DNA of 64,000 nt, from assembly GCF_900129905.1 (NCBI RefSeq), contig NZ_FQXG01000003.1:239771-303770 (forward strand), read 5' to 3'. Of this stretch, positions 40,733 through 49,820 are shown in pieces. Source of the stretch: Ferrimonas marina. Lineage in GTDB: Bacteria > Pseudomonadota > Gammaproteobacteria > Enterobacterales > Shewanellaceae. The notes under the pieces are model-generated. The model saw only the letters and a program-made list of their open reading frames with translations. It had not been told where the DNA came from and ran no database searches. A program made the translations under genes and the position numbers. Each line of letters starts with the position of its first letter. Within the stretch, counting starts at the first letter, position 1.

Positions 40733-41929
40733 ATGGATGCACTCGCCACCACCATCGAGCAGGGGTATGACACCTACTTGCCGCCGTCAGGCGTGGACTT
40801 AACGCTAGGCGCCTTTATGGCCCGTCAGGGTTTGTCTGAGCATCACGACATGATCATGCTGGAGGGCAGTATGAGCATGGCGGATCTGGTGGGAGGCTTC
40901 CCGGTAGAGCAAAACTCCGACGTCATTCCCGAGTACGACAAGATGCAGCGGGATGTGTCCAGCGGTGATGTGCGGACCCGGCGTCTGGACCGCTATCTGA
41001 ATGACCGAACTGACTGGCTGTTGCCTCAGCTGGTGATTTTTGTGACGCAGGGGCAATTGTCCCGTGCGGTGAAAATTGGTCCGAACTTGGCCCATAGCGT
41101 GACGTTGCCGGCTGATGCTGAGCGGGTGATCTGCGATGGGCAGGGACGCCGTGTGACTGTAGCCGGGGTGCTGGCGGAGCGAGCCGCCTTCGGTGCGTTC
41201 ACCATCCCGTTTAAGCTGATCATCACCAAGACCGCCCGGATCCGGGACGCCAAGCGAGTGATCTGCCAGGCCTTCGCTGATCTGAACGGCGAAGTCACCA
41301 AGCCCAACGCCAGCATCAATGGCCATTTCAATACGTCACGGCCGATGGACCGGTTGATGGATGAGCTGCTGGAAACTGAGATCGCCGATGGTAAGTGTTT
41401 GCAGGACATTACAGCCTTGAACGGGCTGATCAAGCCGGGGCAGTTGTGGACGTACAAGCAGGTTAAGGACATGGTGCTCAAGTCCAAAGGGACTACTGAG
41501 GGCAAGGCCAATGCCTTTTTGCGTGACGATGAACGGTACGCCGACTTCCTGGAGAACTGCCGGGTGTTCATCCGCCAGGTGTTCAAGGTGCTGCCGCTGG
41601 GGCAGTTGTCGGCCCAAGAGGAGCACAAGGCGGCCATCAAGGAGGCATTGTGGACCAAGTCTCTGTTCGCCTTGGCGCTGGCCTGGGTGGCGCGTTCGCT
41701 GACCGAGGATGCGCTGTTCTCCGGCAAGCTGGAGTGGGCGAAATTAGAGGGGCTGGCGAAGTTGCCGCTGCACACCCTGGATGACCCAATGTGGATTGAG
41801 GCTGGGATCAGCCTGGTCCGTGATGGGCGTGGGGATCGCCGTGTCACCATCAACAAGGGTACGGATGACGCCATCGCGCGCCTGTTGTGCCGCCATCTTC
41901 GGATCCAGCCGTCACAGGGGTTGTTCTAA
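40733..41929 (+). CDS. DndB-like DGQHR-domain protein
   Basis: 398 residues. DGQGR (135-139), in PADAERVICDGQGRRVTVAGVLAERA, corresponds to the DGQHR motif that names the DndB family; the strands before it (LVIFVTQGQLSRAVKIG) fit too. In Dnd systems DndB represses or modulates the modification operon, and related DGQHR proteins (DpdB) belong to 7-deazaguanine DNA-modification clusters. ATG preceded by GGGGGATTCGC. It is divergent from the DndC-like gene and under the same operator type. Whether it is a regulator or a subunit of a modification complex is open. Confidence 0.75.
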   Translation: MDALATTIEQGYDTYLPPSGVDLTLGAFMARQGLSEHHDMIMLEGSMSMADLVGGFPVEQNSDVIPEYDKMQRDVSSGDVRTRRLDRYLNDRTDWLLPQLVIFVTQGQLSRAVKIGPNLAHSVTLPADAERVICDGQGRRVTVAGVLAERAAFGAFTIPFKLIITKTARIRDAKRVICQAFADLNGEVTKPNASINGHFNTSRPMDRLMDELLETEIADGKCLQDITALNGLIKPGQLWTYKQVKDMVLKSKGTTEGKANAFLRDDERYADFLENCRVFIRQVFKVLPLGQLSAQEEHKAAIKEALWTKSLFALALAWVARSLTEDALFSGKLEWAKLEGLAKLPLHTLDDPMWIEAGISLVRDGRGDRRVTINKGTDDAIARLLCRHLRIQPSQGLF

Positions 41930-42264
41930 TGGATGTTTCATTCCACAACCTGGGCGCAGCGCGGTGCCCAGAGGCGACTCTTAAGGCACGACAGGTGATT
42001 AGGGATTTCATTGAGAACCCGGCCCTCCAGGAAAGCGAGGATTTGGTGCTGAAGTCAATTGAGCCCAATCTCGCTAAACACGTGAAGAAGGTTTTGGTGT
42101 TAGAGGATATGCCTCTGGTGCTGTTCGATAGTGAACAGAGCCCTTTGACTGACGATCAGCGCCAAGCCTTGCTGGCTGATCCGATGCAAGATGAGGATGA
42201 GGTGAAGAAGGCCACAACCGAGTACCGCCTGTGGATCAAGCGGGCTGTGCAGGTGGTGGGTTAG
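41929..42264 (+). CDS. Hypothetical protein coupled to the DndB-like gene
   Basis: 111 residues, charged and helical (EVKKATTEYRLWIKRAVQVVG), no known family. Its ATG overlaps the DndB-like stop (TAATG), so it is translationally coupled and probably functionally linked. Confidence 0.7.
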   Translation: MDVSFHNLGAARCPEATLKARQVIRDFIENPALQESEDLVLKSIEPNLAKHVKKVLVLEDMPLVLFDSEQSPLTDDQRQALLADPMQDEDEVKKATTEYRLWIKRAVQVVG

Positions 42265-42296
42265 GGGACAACACGTAGCAGAAGGAAGTGAGAAAA

Positions 42297-42593
42297 ATGG
42301 AACAGAACGTGATTGAAGAGGTATGGGCTAAAGCGAAGGCCTTGGCTGACAAGCCGTTAGAGTTGTTGGCCCATGTGAAGGCTAATGCCGAGGTATTGGC
42401 GGTTAATACTCAATGGTCAGGCCCGGATGAACTCGAGGTTGGTGTCGCTCTCCGTTGGGACATTGATGACCCGTACCGGGAAGAGGTGTTAGGCGTAGCA
42501 GAACTGAAGGAGGCCTACGAGCCTATTGATGTGACGCTCACTGATGTGGAGGTGGATTATTTGGTGAAGATGGCAGGCATCGGCCAGAGCTAG
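42297..42593 (+). CDS. Hypothetical protein (98 aa)
   Basis: Acidic small protein (EVWAKAKALADKPLELLAHVK) with beta-rich C-terminal half. SD AAGGAAGTG. Third gene of the DndB-like operon; ends 11 bp before a strong hairpin. Confidence 0.65.
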   Translation: MEQNVIEEVWAKAKALADKPLELLAHVKANAEVLAVNTQWSGPDELEVGVALRWDIDDPYREEVLGVAELKEAYEPIDVTLTDVEVDYLVKMAGIGQS

Positions 42594-42604
42594 GCTTCAC
42601 AAAG

Positions 42605-42635
42605 GGCAGGTGCCCGGTCAAGACCGGCACCTGCC
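42605..42635. terminator. Hairpin between the DndB-like operon and the next gene
   Basis: GGCAGGTGC/GCACCTGCC with inner CGGTC/GACCG and AA loop; no T-run, but strong enough to act bidirectionally between the converging operons. Confidence 0.65.
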
Positions 42636-42644
42636 GTTATGCGT

Positions 42645-43583
42645 TTAGGAACGGTCCAAAATCTGGATGATGTGGCCGTCCAGGGTTACTTTGGCTTTGG
42701 TCTGGGTGAGGATGATGGCGCCGAAGGCGTTAGAGCCGCGGTAGCGCATCTGTACCACCAGGTGATCGCCCATGTCCCAGTACACGGTCTCATCGTGTTC
42801 GTAGCTGCTTGGGTCGTTCATGGCCCGCTTGATGGCCCTCTCAAGGTTGTGGTGCGACCCGTCCCAGGCGCTGAACTGTTTCTCGATGCGCTCTTTACGC
42901 TGTGCGGCAAGTTGAGCTTCCCGTTTGGCTTGGGTGACCTTAGTGAGGTAGTGGCGGTACTTCTCCTGGTAGCGGGCGTTGTCGGGGAACATCTCAGCCA
43001 GTTCCAGGTAGCGCACCCGGTTCTCTTCCAGCTGCGCAGCCGGGATGGTTTTGAGTTCAGCCAGCAACACACTCTCCCTGGCGCGGTGCTTCTTGAGTTG
43101 TATCTGTGCAACTGCTTGATCGTTCAATGCGCTGAGTTCCGGGTCCTCGCTGTGCAGGTAGAGCTTGGCAAGGTCGATGGCCTCACCGGTGGCATCACTG
43201 TTGAGCAGGGATTCGACTTCCTGAAGTACGGCGTCTTTGTTGGCCAGGAAGTGGTCCAGATTGGCTTGCTTCATCCGTGCTTGCTCTTGGGCTTGAACTC
43301 TGGCCAGTTCGGCGTCAGCGGCGCGCTGCTTGGCTTGCTCTGACTGGGTAAGGATGACGGCTGATGTGATGAATAGGCCGAAGGCGATAAAGGCGCGGTT
43401 TGTTGGTGAGAGGGTCCAGTTGGTTTTTTGGAACACAAACGCTCTAACTTGCGGAATGAACAGCAGGGCTGCTGCGGCCATGGGTACCGCTGATAGAGGG
43501 GTCTGGATCCCCAAAGTCAGGGCCAGGAACAGGAAAAATAGGGCGGTGACCCAACCTAGGGCCTTCATCATAAAATCCATCAT
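42645..43583 (-). CDS. Membrane protein with three N-terminal TM helices and a cytoplasmic coiled coil
   Basis: 312 residues. Transmembrane segments at about 6-26 (WVTALFFLFLALTLGIQ), 31-45 and 62-78, followed by a long charged coiled coil (about 80-215, rich in Glu, Lys, Gln, Arg). A C-terminal beta-rich domain (YEHDETVYWDMGDHLVVQMRYRGSNAFGAIILTQTKAKVTLDG) follows. ATG with GGGAG upstream. Function unknown; similar proteins occur on many phages and plasmids. Confidence 0.65.
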   Translation of the reverse strand: MMDFMMKALGWVTALFFLFLALTLGIQTPLSAVPMAAAALLFIPQVRAFVFQKTNWTLSPTNRAFIAFGLFITSAVILTQSEQAKQRAADAELARVQAQEQARMKQANLDHFLANKDAVLQEVESLLNSDATGEAIDLAKLYLHSEDPELSALNDQAVAQIQLKKHRARESVLLAELKTIPAAQLEENRVRYLELAEMFPDNARYQEKYRHYLTKVTQAKREAQLAAQRKERIEKQFSAWDGSHHNLERAIKRAMNDPSSYEHDETVYWDMGDHLVVQMRYRGSNAFGAIILTQTKAKVTLDGHIIQILDRS

Positions 43584-43704
43584 GCGCTCCCTGCGTTGTG
43601 ATGATTAGTGGCTTTTTTACAGTTACTTGCGAAATGATGTTAACCGAGATGGCGGCGGGTTGGTATCCCTGGTGAGGAGTGAGGAAAGCGGTCGTGGTGA
43701 AAAT

Positions 43705-43733
43705 TTGCACAATCACCTAGAAAAAGCGATACT
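43705..43733 (+). promoter_or_regulatory. Sigma70 promoter of the SOS-controlled gene
   Basis: TTGCAC (43705-43710), 17 bp, GATACT (43728-43733). The LexA-type box starts inside the -10. Confidence 0.75.
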
Positions 43734-43749
43734 GTACATCCATACAGTT
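43730..43749. promoter_or_regulatory. LexA (SOS) box
   Basis: TACTGTACATCCATACAGTT, with CTGT-N8-ACAG in the canonical spacing of the Enterobacterial LexA consensus. It overlaps the -10 and +1 of the promoter and ends 14 bp before the ATG of the 43764 gene. Confidence 0.85.
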
Positions 43750-43763
43750 GTGCGGGGGGTGTT

Positions 43764-44096
43764 ATGAAAAGCAGCTTTCAGCAATGCCAAGAGCGGTTGG
43801 CTTGGTCTGATGACCGGTTGGTTAATCGCGCTGCCAGTAGTGCCCTGTACTGGGTGGTAGAGCACGATAAGCCGGTGGCGGAGCAGGTGATGGCCCAGTC
43901 TCGCCGGTACCGGGTTTGTCATCTGGCAGTGGAGCGTGTGTTGTTGCCGGCGGTACCCAAGGCTAAGCGACGCAGCCCTCAACGGCGGTTGCCTGGGGTG
44001 TCGCCGACCGCTTGGTCCGTGTACCGAGACCGCGGCCAGGCCAATATCGCGAACCTTCGTAAAATGCTGGCGGACCAGCAGCACCACCGGGGTTAG
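43764..44096 (+). CDS. SOS-controlled small basic protein
   Basis: 110 residues, strongly basic C-terminal half (PKAKRRSPQRRLPGVSPTAWSVYRDRGQANIANLRKML), no known family. The start ATG has GGGGTG upstream. Under a LexA box, so expected to be induced by DNA damage or single-stranded DNA, as during conjugative entry. Candidate roles (inference): division or SOS inhibition (compare PsiB, which it does not resemble) or damage-induced DNA binding. Confidence 0.7.
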   Translation: MKSSFQQCQERLAWSDDRLVNRAASSALYWVVEHDKPVAEQVMAQSRRYRVCHLAVERVLLPAVPKAKRRSPQRRLPGVSPTAWSVYRDRGQANIANLRKMLADQQHHRG

Positions 44097-46168
44097 CGCC
44101 CAGGGTGCAGGCCAGTGCCTGCTGAGGCGGCCTGGCGCTGCACTGCGGCGGTGTAGCCTGCCAGTGTGTCAGGTTCAAGTTGAGCTTCTTCAATCAGCCC
44201 ATCCAGTGACTCTATGAGCAGGCTGCTGGCGGCCCCGACATCGTACTCGCTGAAATCGTACTCGCGCTCTTTCAAATCCACTTCAAGAACGCCGGCATCG
44301 ACCAGCGCTGATTTGACCATCTCTAAAACGCCGATGACGCTCTCGTCGTACAGATCATGATCTGTGTTGGCGCTGAAGGGGTCCTCCTCTCGCAGTTGCT
44401 GACCAGCCACCTCCAAGTATCGGTCAATCGGCAGCGTGACCAGATGCTCGTCGTCATGGCCGTTACGCACCACGCGACACCCGGTGGCCTTCTCAAAGGC
44501 TTTGATGGCTTTGTCGACGTCTTCCGTAATGGCAGCGTTCCGCTGGGCTGTAATGCCTTCTATGTGGGCGTCCTGCAGGGCCCAGGCTAGGGTGTCGCGG
44601 TGTTCCCACTGGGTGAGATCTGGGGTGTCACCGGTGCTGGCGCCGTTGAGCGCGTTGATCAGTTCCTCTGGGTCATTCACCAGAGCCCATGCCGTCGGGC
44701 CGGGGTTGCGCTCGGGTTCGCACTGTTCAATGGCCTGGCTCAGCAACAGCATCAGACTGGCCTGGCGTTCTGGGCTGGCCTTCAGTGCTTCGCGCAGGAT
44801 CTCGACCTTGGTGTCATCGTCCTCTGGGAGGCAATCGGGGTCAATGCAACCGTGCATTGGGTTGCCAGGATCCGGAACCAGTGATTTGGCTTGGCTGGCC
44901 ATCTCCTTCAGTTCGTAGGTCTTGGCGAACTCCGCCAGGTGCCGGCTGCTATCCAATACCACCTCTGGGGTGCTGGTCTCTGCTTGAAGGCTGGGGTCCA
45001 GCAGGTATTCACTGATTTCGCTGAGGGTGCGTTGCCGGGTGATGGGCAGGTTGAGTTGGCTTTTGAGTTGATCGGAGTAGGGGATCAGCTGGGGTTTGTC
45101 CCGGAACAGGCTGTCGAGGATATGCTTGGGCAGGTCGATGGGTTGGCAATCGGCCTCGCGTTTGTGGCTTTGGGAGAAATCATAGGCGCTGATCAGGTCG
45201 GAGCGGTACACGTCGCAGATCCGCTGGGCCATGGCGAGGCGCTCCGGGTTGTCGGGGTCGTCGCTAATCAGGCTCAGAGGGTGCTGGTTCGAGCGGCCTT
45301 TGCACTCAAGTACTGTCTGACTGCTCTCGTCGTAGAGGAAGGTCACGTGTGCCTGGCAGTGGCCATCGTCGCGGCGGTGTTGCAGGCTGAGCAAGTGTTC
45401 CCCTTGGGTATTAGCGGGGCCCCCGCAGTGATCCATGTGGGCCGCTTCGCGTTCACGCAGGTGAGGATCCGTTGAGCCATTAGCGCCACGCAGGGAGCAC
45501 AGCACCCAGCCATCGCCAAGGTCCAAGATTGGGTTGCCGTAGTTTGGGACGTAGCCCATCTGCTGTGCTTTGTGGGCAGCTTCCAGGTTGGATTGTAGCT
45601 CGTCTGCCTGATATGCCGTCATACCTGAAAAGTCGAGCAGCGGGATGGCGCCACGGCGGCTAACATAGGTGTTGAAAGCGTGCGCAAGGTTGCTGAGAAA
45701 CGTGCTCCAGGTCGGGACTGGGCCGGGGGGCGTTTTTGTCCCTTGGCCAGGCTGTCCTGCGTAGAGTTTGTCCATTCGCTGCAGGTGGCGGATATGGCGC
45801 TTGGGTAACAGGTCTTTGCCTTCAGCCGGTAGCGGTGCATCGTCGGCAATGGGATAGCCCAACTGGGAGAGCATCTGCCGAGCCTGGCGCTCATTATTGC
45901 CGGAGGAGAGCAGGACCTGATCCAGCTGCTGCAGTTGTTGCCTGGCCAAGTGGTAACGCAGGTGCTTTGCAGCCCAGAGGGCGTTATGGGTGTGGGTATG
46001 AATGTGCTGATGGCTGTGCGAGTCGAAGTGGTTGTACTGCTTGGTGTAGAGCAGCAGTGCATCGAGCATCTCATCAAACTGGTGTTCTTGGTGTGGCGTT
46101 CGGCAGAGATCGGACACCATGCTGCGGATCTGACGGCGTACTGTCGGTGTTTTTCGGGTTTTGCGCAT
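44093..46168 (-). CDS. PcfJ-like protein A
   Basis: 691 residues. The middle (about 200-330) has the PcfJ-like signature (LDLGDGWVLCSLRGANGSTD, AAHMDHCGGPA, HVTFLY); the Cys/His pair is in MDHCGG. The N-terminal about 180 residues are His-rich and helical; the C-terminal about 300 residues are helical and acidic. PcfJ-like proteins are found on conjugative elements and phages, function unresolved. The ATG at 46168 was chosen because the 57-codon upstream extension looks non-coding and the promoter motif at 46201 falls in it. Paralog at 47755. Confidence 0.7.
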   Translation of the reverse strand: MRKTRKTPTVRRQIRSMVSDLCRTPHQEHQFDEMLDALLLYTKQYNHFDSHSHQHIHTHTHNALWAAKHLRYHLARQQLQQLDQVLLSSGNNERQARQMLSQLGYPIADDAPLPAEGKDLLPKRHIRHLQRMDKLYAGQPGQGTKTPPGPVPTWSTFLSNLAHAFNTYVSRRGAIPLLDFSGMTAYQADELQSNLEAAHKAQQMGYVPNYGNPILDLGDGWVLCSLRGANGSTDPHLREREAAHMDHCGGPANTQGEHLLSLQHRRDDGHCQAHVTFLYDESSQTVLECKGRSNQHPLSLISDDPDNPERLAMAQRICDVYRSDLISAYDFSQSHKREADCQPIDLPKHILDSLFRDKPQLIPYSDQLKSQLNLPITRQRTLSEISEYLLDPSLQAETSTPEVVLDSSRHLAEFAKTYELKEMASQAKSLVPDPGNPMHGCIDPDCLPEDDDTKVEILREALKASPERQASLMLLLSQAIEQCEPERNPGPTAWALVNDPEELINALNGASTGDTPDLTQWEHRDTLAWALQDAHIEGITAQRNAAITEDVDKAIKAFEKATGCRVVRNGHDDEHLVTLPIDRYLEVAGQQLREEDPFSANTDHDLYDESVIGVLEMVKSALVDAGVLEVDLKEREYDFSEYDVGAASSLLIESLDGLIEEAQLEPDTLAGYTAAVQRQAASAGTGLHPGR

Positions 46169-46200
46169 GCTGTGGGCACCCAATACGGAAAGGTTAATGC

Positions 46201-46216
46201 ATATAAATATTGTACC
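46201..46216 (-). promoter_or_regulatory. Shared promoter element, copy 1 (GGTACAATATTTATAT)
   Basis: The same 16 bp occur at 49821-49836, each about 30 bp before the start of a PcfJ-like gene; a variant (GGTACAATAATTGT) lies before 47589. TACAAT may be a -10. Confidence 0.6.
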
Positions 46217-46608
46217 TCTGCAAAAGGTCAGGTTGGTGCCTCCGGGTCGCATCACCCGAGTTTGTGGCCGGGGGTTGGATGGGGGGGCTGCGTAAATGTT
46301 GTTTAAGCCGGAATTCTCACTGTTAACACATCGGGCCAATTCCTAAGGTCTGTTGTAAATGACCTCTACTACGATACGAGGTCAATGTTTTTTAGAGCAT
46401 CTAAGGATAGAGCGATTGCTGACTTGCGGCGTGTAGGCAGAAATCTAGACATGATTGGAGAATGAATGTTACTGGTGTGATTCAAGACAACCCCGTAGTG
46501 TTTGCTTGGCTGGGATGACAGGTCGCCATTGTTGTCGCCATTGATCGGCTTATCTGGGTCTTTCGCCAGGGGCCCTGCCAGCGGTTCTGGGTTAAGTTCT
46601 TGGGCGGC
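46217..46608. other. Gene-free stretch with a hairpin
   Basis: No convincing gene. TGACCTC (46360-46366) and GAGGTCA (46378-46384) form a perfect 7-bp inverted repeat followed by T6 (46388-46393), like a plus-strand terminator without an upstream gene. An 18-codon frame at 46462 with TTGGAG before it is not credible as a gene. Confidence 0.5.
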
Positions 46609-47589
46609 TCACCGAGTTGGGCTGGAAAGATCGGGGGTCATCTCGATGTGCAGGTCTTTGCTTACCCTTGTTATCAATGCATTCAGGGCCTTAAAGGGAA
46701 CCTGAAACTCGTTATAAGCTTCACTCATGGTGCTTGGTTCGCAAGTCCAGTATGCACAGGTTTCCATTTCATCGGGCGTCATTTCCTGGTCGTAAGTGTC
46801 ACAGCGGGCGAAAATCTGCTCTGGCGTGTGCAAGCCTGTGATGTCGAACAATAGGCCAGATTTTGGTTCTTTGACCGCGTAATGTACGTTGGGTTCTAGT
46901 TCTGGGTTGTACCACTCCAACTCCACCATCTCCCAGCCCAAGAGTTTGTGGGCGGCGTATGCAAAGTCCTGGCACGCGAATTGGCAAAACAAGAAATCCA
47001 ATGCGTCATCCGATTTCATCTTGGTCAGATAGTTTGCGGGCACTGGTAGGACAGGGTGTTTGCTATAGGTGCTGATAATAAGATCGGCGACCGGATCGTC
47101 GGCGACAGTCTTGTTGTCCACCCCCATGGTCCTCTCCCCATACCCATGGTCACTCAGCCACTTTCGAACCATGGCTTTTTCTTGGGCAGAGGGTTTACTC
47201 CAATTGGGTGCCCGACCACGCCAATAGTTGAAAAAATCGCACGATCTCACTCCTTCTAGCGGCACACCAAAATAGGCCGAATGAACGTCCTTGCAGGGCT
47301 CAACAACCCGCCCCTGCTTATCAATAATCCAGCTGTGACGAAACCATTCGCCGTCATGGAGGCGGGCAAATCCTGTGTACAGTCTGTCGCCAATGGATTT
47401 GTCGTTTTCGAACTCAAAAATAGTGCCTTGATGGCACAGGCCGGGCGGGTGATCGCAGACAAAACTATTTGCTGGATCTGGTTCGAACAGTTCGCCATGG
47501 CCCATCAGTCCGGTTAAATGTGGATCGGAGCAAATGGTGTCTGTGCACTGTTCAATAAGAGAGTCCAGCTTGATTTGATCGTCTTTCAT
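46609..47589 (-). CDS. Hypothetical protein (326 aa) between the PcfJ-like genes
   Basis: Soluble alpha/beta protein with Trp/His-rich segments (LYTGFARLHDGEWFRHSWIIDKQGRVVEPC), a helical middle and an acidic C-terminus. No recognised family; the HDGEWFRHSW region and a conserved-looking His/Cys set could be catalytic. Start ATG has GGAGGAACTCG upstream. Variant of the GGTACAATA element is 97 bp upstream. Confidence 0.6.
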   Translation of the reverse strand: MKDDQIKLDSLIEQCTDTICSDPHLTGLMGHGELFEPDPANSFVCDHPPGLCHQGTIFEFENDKSIGDRLYTGFARLHDGEWFRHSWIIDKQGRVVEPCKDVHSAYFGVPLEGVRSCDFFNYWRGRAPNWSKPSAQEKAMVRKWLSDHGYGERTMGVDNKTVADDPVADLIISTYSKHPVLPVPANYLTKMKSDDALDFLFCQFACQDFAYAAHKLLGWEMVELEWYNPELEPNVHYAVKEPKSGLLFDITGLHTPEQIFARCDTYDQEMTPDEMETCAYWTCEPSTMSEAYNEFQVPFKALNALITRVSKDLHIEMTPDLSSPTR

Positions 47590-47685
47590 CGAGTTCCTCC
47601 GGCAAGGAAGCTGGCCGCTTTAGTGCGGGGGGATCTTGCGGGCTTTGTAAGCGATATTAGGGCCCAGTCAGAACGGCTAACTTAC

Positions 47686-47699
47686 ACAATTATTGTACC
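47686..47699 (-). promoter_or_regulatory. Shared promoter element, variant copy (GGTACAATAATTGT)
   Basis: Lies 97 bp before the 46609-47589 gene. ACAAT-T-ATTGT is palindromic. Confidence 0.45.
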
Positions 47700-47754
47700 G
47701 CCCGAATGAGCCAGGTTGGCGTACCCTAATGACATCAACCTGGCTGTTGGGTAG

Positions 47755-49791
47755 CTAGTTGTAGTGGTTGTCAGGGCACGGGGCGCTGTGGCGCTTTTGC
47801 AGTGTTTGTGCAAATCGTTTAGCGCGTTCTGGGTCAATGGACTGTTCCGCCAAATGCTGTGTCATCAGTTCGCTTCCGGTCCGGGAAGCGGTCTCGCTGC
47901 AGTAGCCAACAAAGGGGCCATCTAAGCTGGTATCGGCAAACTTAAGGTCCTTGGCATGGGTACCTTTACGCAGCGCGTTCTCGACCATGTAAAAGGCGCC
48001 CTGGGGGCCTTCGTACATCATTTCGTGAGGCCAGCCGATGTTGAAGTAGCTGAGGTCTTGGTTGTTGATAAGCTTGGTGGCCATCTTGAAGAACTTATCG
48101 AGGGGCAATGTCAGCTGGAAGGCTTGATCGGGCCCGTGACGCAGTAGTCGGCACCCGGTGTCCTTCTGAAACTGGGCCAATGTCTCCTCGATGCCCTTTT
48201 CTAGGCAGACCAATGCGCCTTGTTCTCGTCCGCGGTGGTGAGCCTCATCCAAGATCTGTAGCCAATCTTGTCCCTGGGTAAACCCGGTCAGGTCTGGAGC
48301 GGTGCCGTAGCTGTTGCCGGCCAAAGCGGCGAGCAGCACCTTGGGCTGTTCAAGCAGGAGTCGGGCGGTTTTGCCTGAGGGGCTGTGTTGATCGGCCTCG
48401 GGAAGGGCCTCGATGTGATCTGCCAAGCACAGCAGCATGGCGCTTTTCACATTGGGGTCGCTGCACAGGTGCTGCAGCAGGCGCACCTGTTCCTGGTGGC
48501 TTGGCGCGACGCGTTCGCGCTCTACCTTGCCGGCTATCAGGTCTTCCGCCCACCCTTCGAGGATAGGCATCTCAAACTGTTCCCCCAGTGCCATGAGGTT
48601 GTCGCCGCTGGCCATGACTAACTCAGGCACGTCGGGGTTGGCCTGAAGGGCGGGGTCTAGCTTTCGCTTGCTCAGTGCGGCCAGGGTGTGTTGCTGCAGG
48701 TAGTCTTGCTTGAGGCCGTGCTCGATAAGCCCACTGTAAGTGAACAGTTCTGGCTTCTCAGCAAACAGCTGATTGGCCAACTCCGGAGGCAGCTTGTAGG
48801 GAGTAACATCGTGCTCCGCTTGGTGGCTGTCCTCGAAGTCACAGCCATTCACCAGGGCGCTGCGGTACACGGTGAAGATCCGGTAGGCCATAGCCTGGCG
48901 GTCTGGGTGGTTTTTTTGGGGACTGATCCAATCCAGTGCGTTTTGGTTGCTGGGTCCCTTGGCCTCAAGTACGGTGCCGTTGGAGTACTTGAAGGTAACG
49001 TGGGGCCGGCATTTGTCGCCTTTGCGGTGTTGCAGGCTCAGCGGATAGACGCCGGGCTCGTCGGTTGGGCCGGCGCAGTGGTTCATGTACTTGGCTTCGT
49101 TGTGGTGCCATTGGGGGTTTGGTAATCCGTTCTCGCCCTCCAGTGAGGCGATCACCCAGCCGTCTCCGAGATCGAGAAGGGGTGTCCCGTACGCTTCGAC
49201 ATAGTCGGCATAGCGATCGGAAAACCGGTCCTCCATGGCGTACTGCTTGGCCTGGGCGGTGTCGTAGGGCATACGGCCGAAGTCCAGCTTGGGGATTTCG
49301 CCACGCCAGGCGATATCTAGTTCTGAGAGATGCTTCAGGAAGGCCTTAACCTCGTCCCAATCCGGTACCGACTCCAGGTCACCATGGCGCAGGGTCATGC
49401 GATGATAGAAGCGCTGATGCCGCTTGGGCAAGGCTTGGATCGGGTGGGTGGGGAGTGGTGCGTTAAGGTTGTACTCCTCAAAGACCGAAGCCAGGAGTTG
49501 GTGCTTGTGCGAGTCATCAGCAATGCGCTTGCCCAGTACCGTCTGGACGTAGCGCAGGTTCTTAGTGATGATCTCATGGCGCAGGTACTGGGCGGCCCAG
49601 AGCGCGCGGTGGCGAGAACTGTCCTGCCGACAGACCTGCCCATTGTGGTCAAAACGCCGGGACGCGGTTAGCTCAAGGATCTCATCCACCTGGCTGTTGA
49701 TGTAATCTCGGGAAACTCGGCGGCCGGCAAGGCCTCGGAAAAGGGCGGAGACTTCCTGGCGAACGGTGGGTGTGCGGCGCTTAGACGGCAT
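47755..49791 (-). CDS. PcfJ-like protein B
   Basis: 678 residues, paralog of the 44093 protein. Shared N-terminal opening (KRRTPTVRQEV), shared signature LDLGDGWVIASLEGENGLPN, AKYMNHCAGPT and HVTFKY, and a helical C-terminal half with matching layout (ALDEAHH, GCRLLRHG). The copies are about 1.5 kb apart with another gene between. SD weak (AGGCCCCATC). The identical 16-bp element precedes both, so both are probably controlled together. Function unresolved. Confidence 0.7.
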   Translation of the reverse strand: MPSKRRTPTVRQEVSALFRGLAGRRVSRDYINSQVDEILELTASRRFDHNGQVCRQDSSRHRALWAAQYLRHEIITKNLRYVQTVLGKRIADDSHKHQLLASVFEEYNLNAPLPTHPIQALPKRHQRFYHRMTLRHGDLESVPDWDEVKAFLKHLSELDIAWRGEIPKLDFGRMPYDTAQAKQYAMEDRFSDRYADYVEAYGTPLLDLGDGWVIASLEGENGLPNPQWHHNEAKYMNHCAGPTDEPGVYPLSLQHRKGDKCRPHVTFKYSNGTVLEAKGPSNQNALDWISPQKNHPDRQAMAYRIFTVYRSALVNGCDFEDSHQAEHDVTPYKLPPELANQLFAEKPELFTYSGLIEHGLKQDYLQQHTLAALSKRKLDPALQANPDVPELVMASGDNLMALGEQFEMPILEGWAEDLIAGKVERERVAPSHQEQVRLLQHLCSDPNVKSAMLLCLADHIEALPEADQHSPSGKTARLLLEQPKVLLAALAGNSYGTAPDLTGFTQGQDWLQILDEAHHRGREQGALVCLEKGIEETLAQFQKDTGCRLLRHGPDQAFQLTLPLDKFFKMATKLINNQDLSYFNIGWPHEMMYEGPQGAFYMVENALRKGTHAKDLKFADTSLDGPFVGYCSETASRTGSELMTQHLAEQSIDPERAKRFAQTLQKRHSAPCPDNHYN

Positions 49792-49820
49792 GATGGGGCC
49801 TTTGAGTGAGCTTAAAGGTC

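Noticed and set aside
44891-45475. 194-codon plus-strand frame inside PcfJ-like gene A
   Set aside because: Antisense shadow of a conserved gene, no credible ribosome site.
46462-46518. 18-codon ORF with a ribosome-like site in the 46.2-46.6 kb gap
   Set aside because: Too short to judge and lacking any supporting feature.
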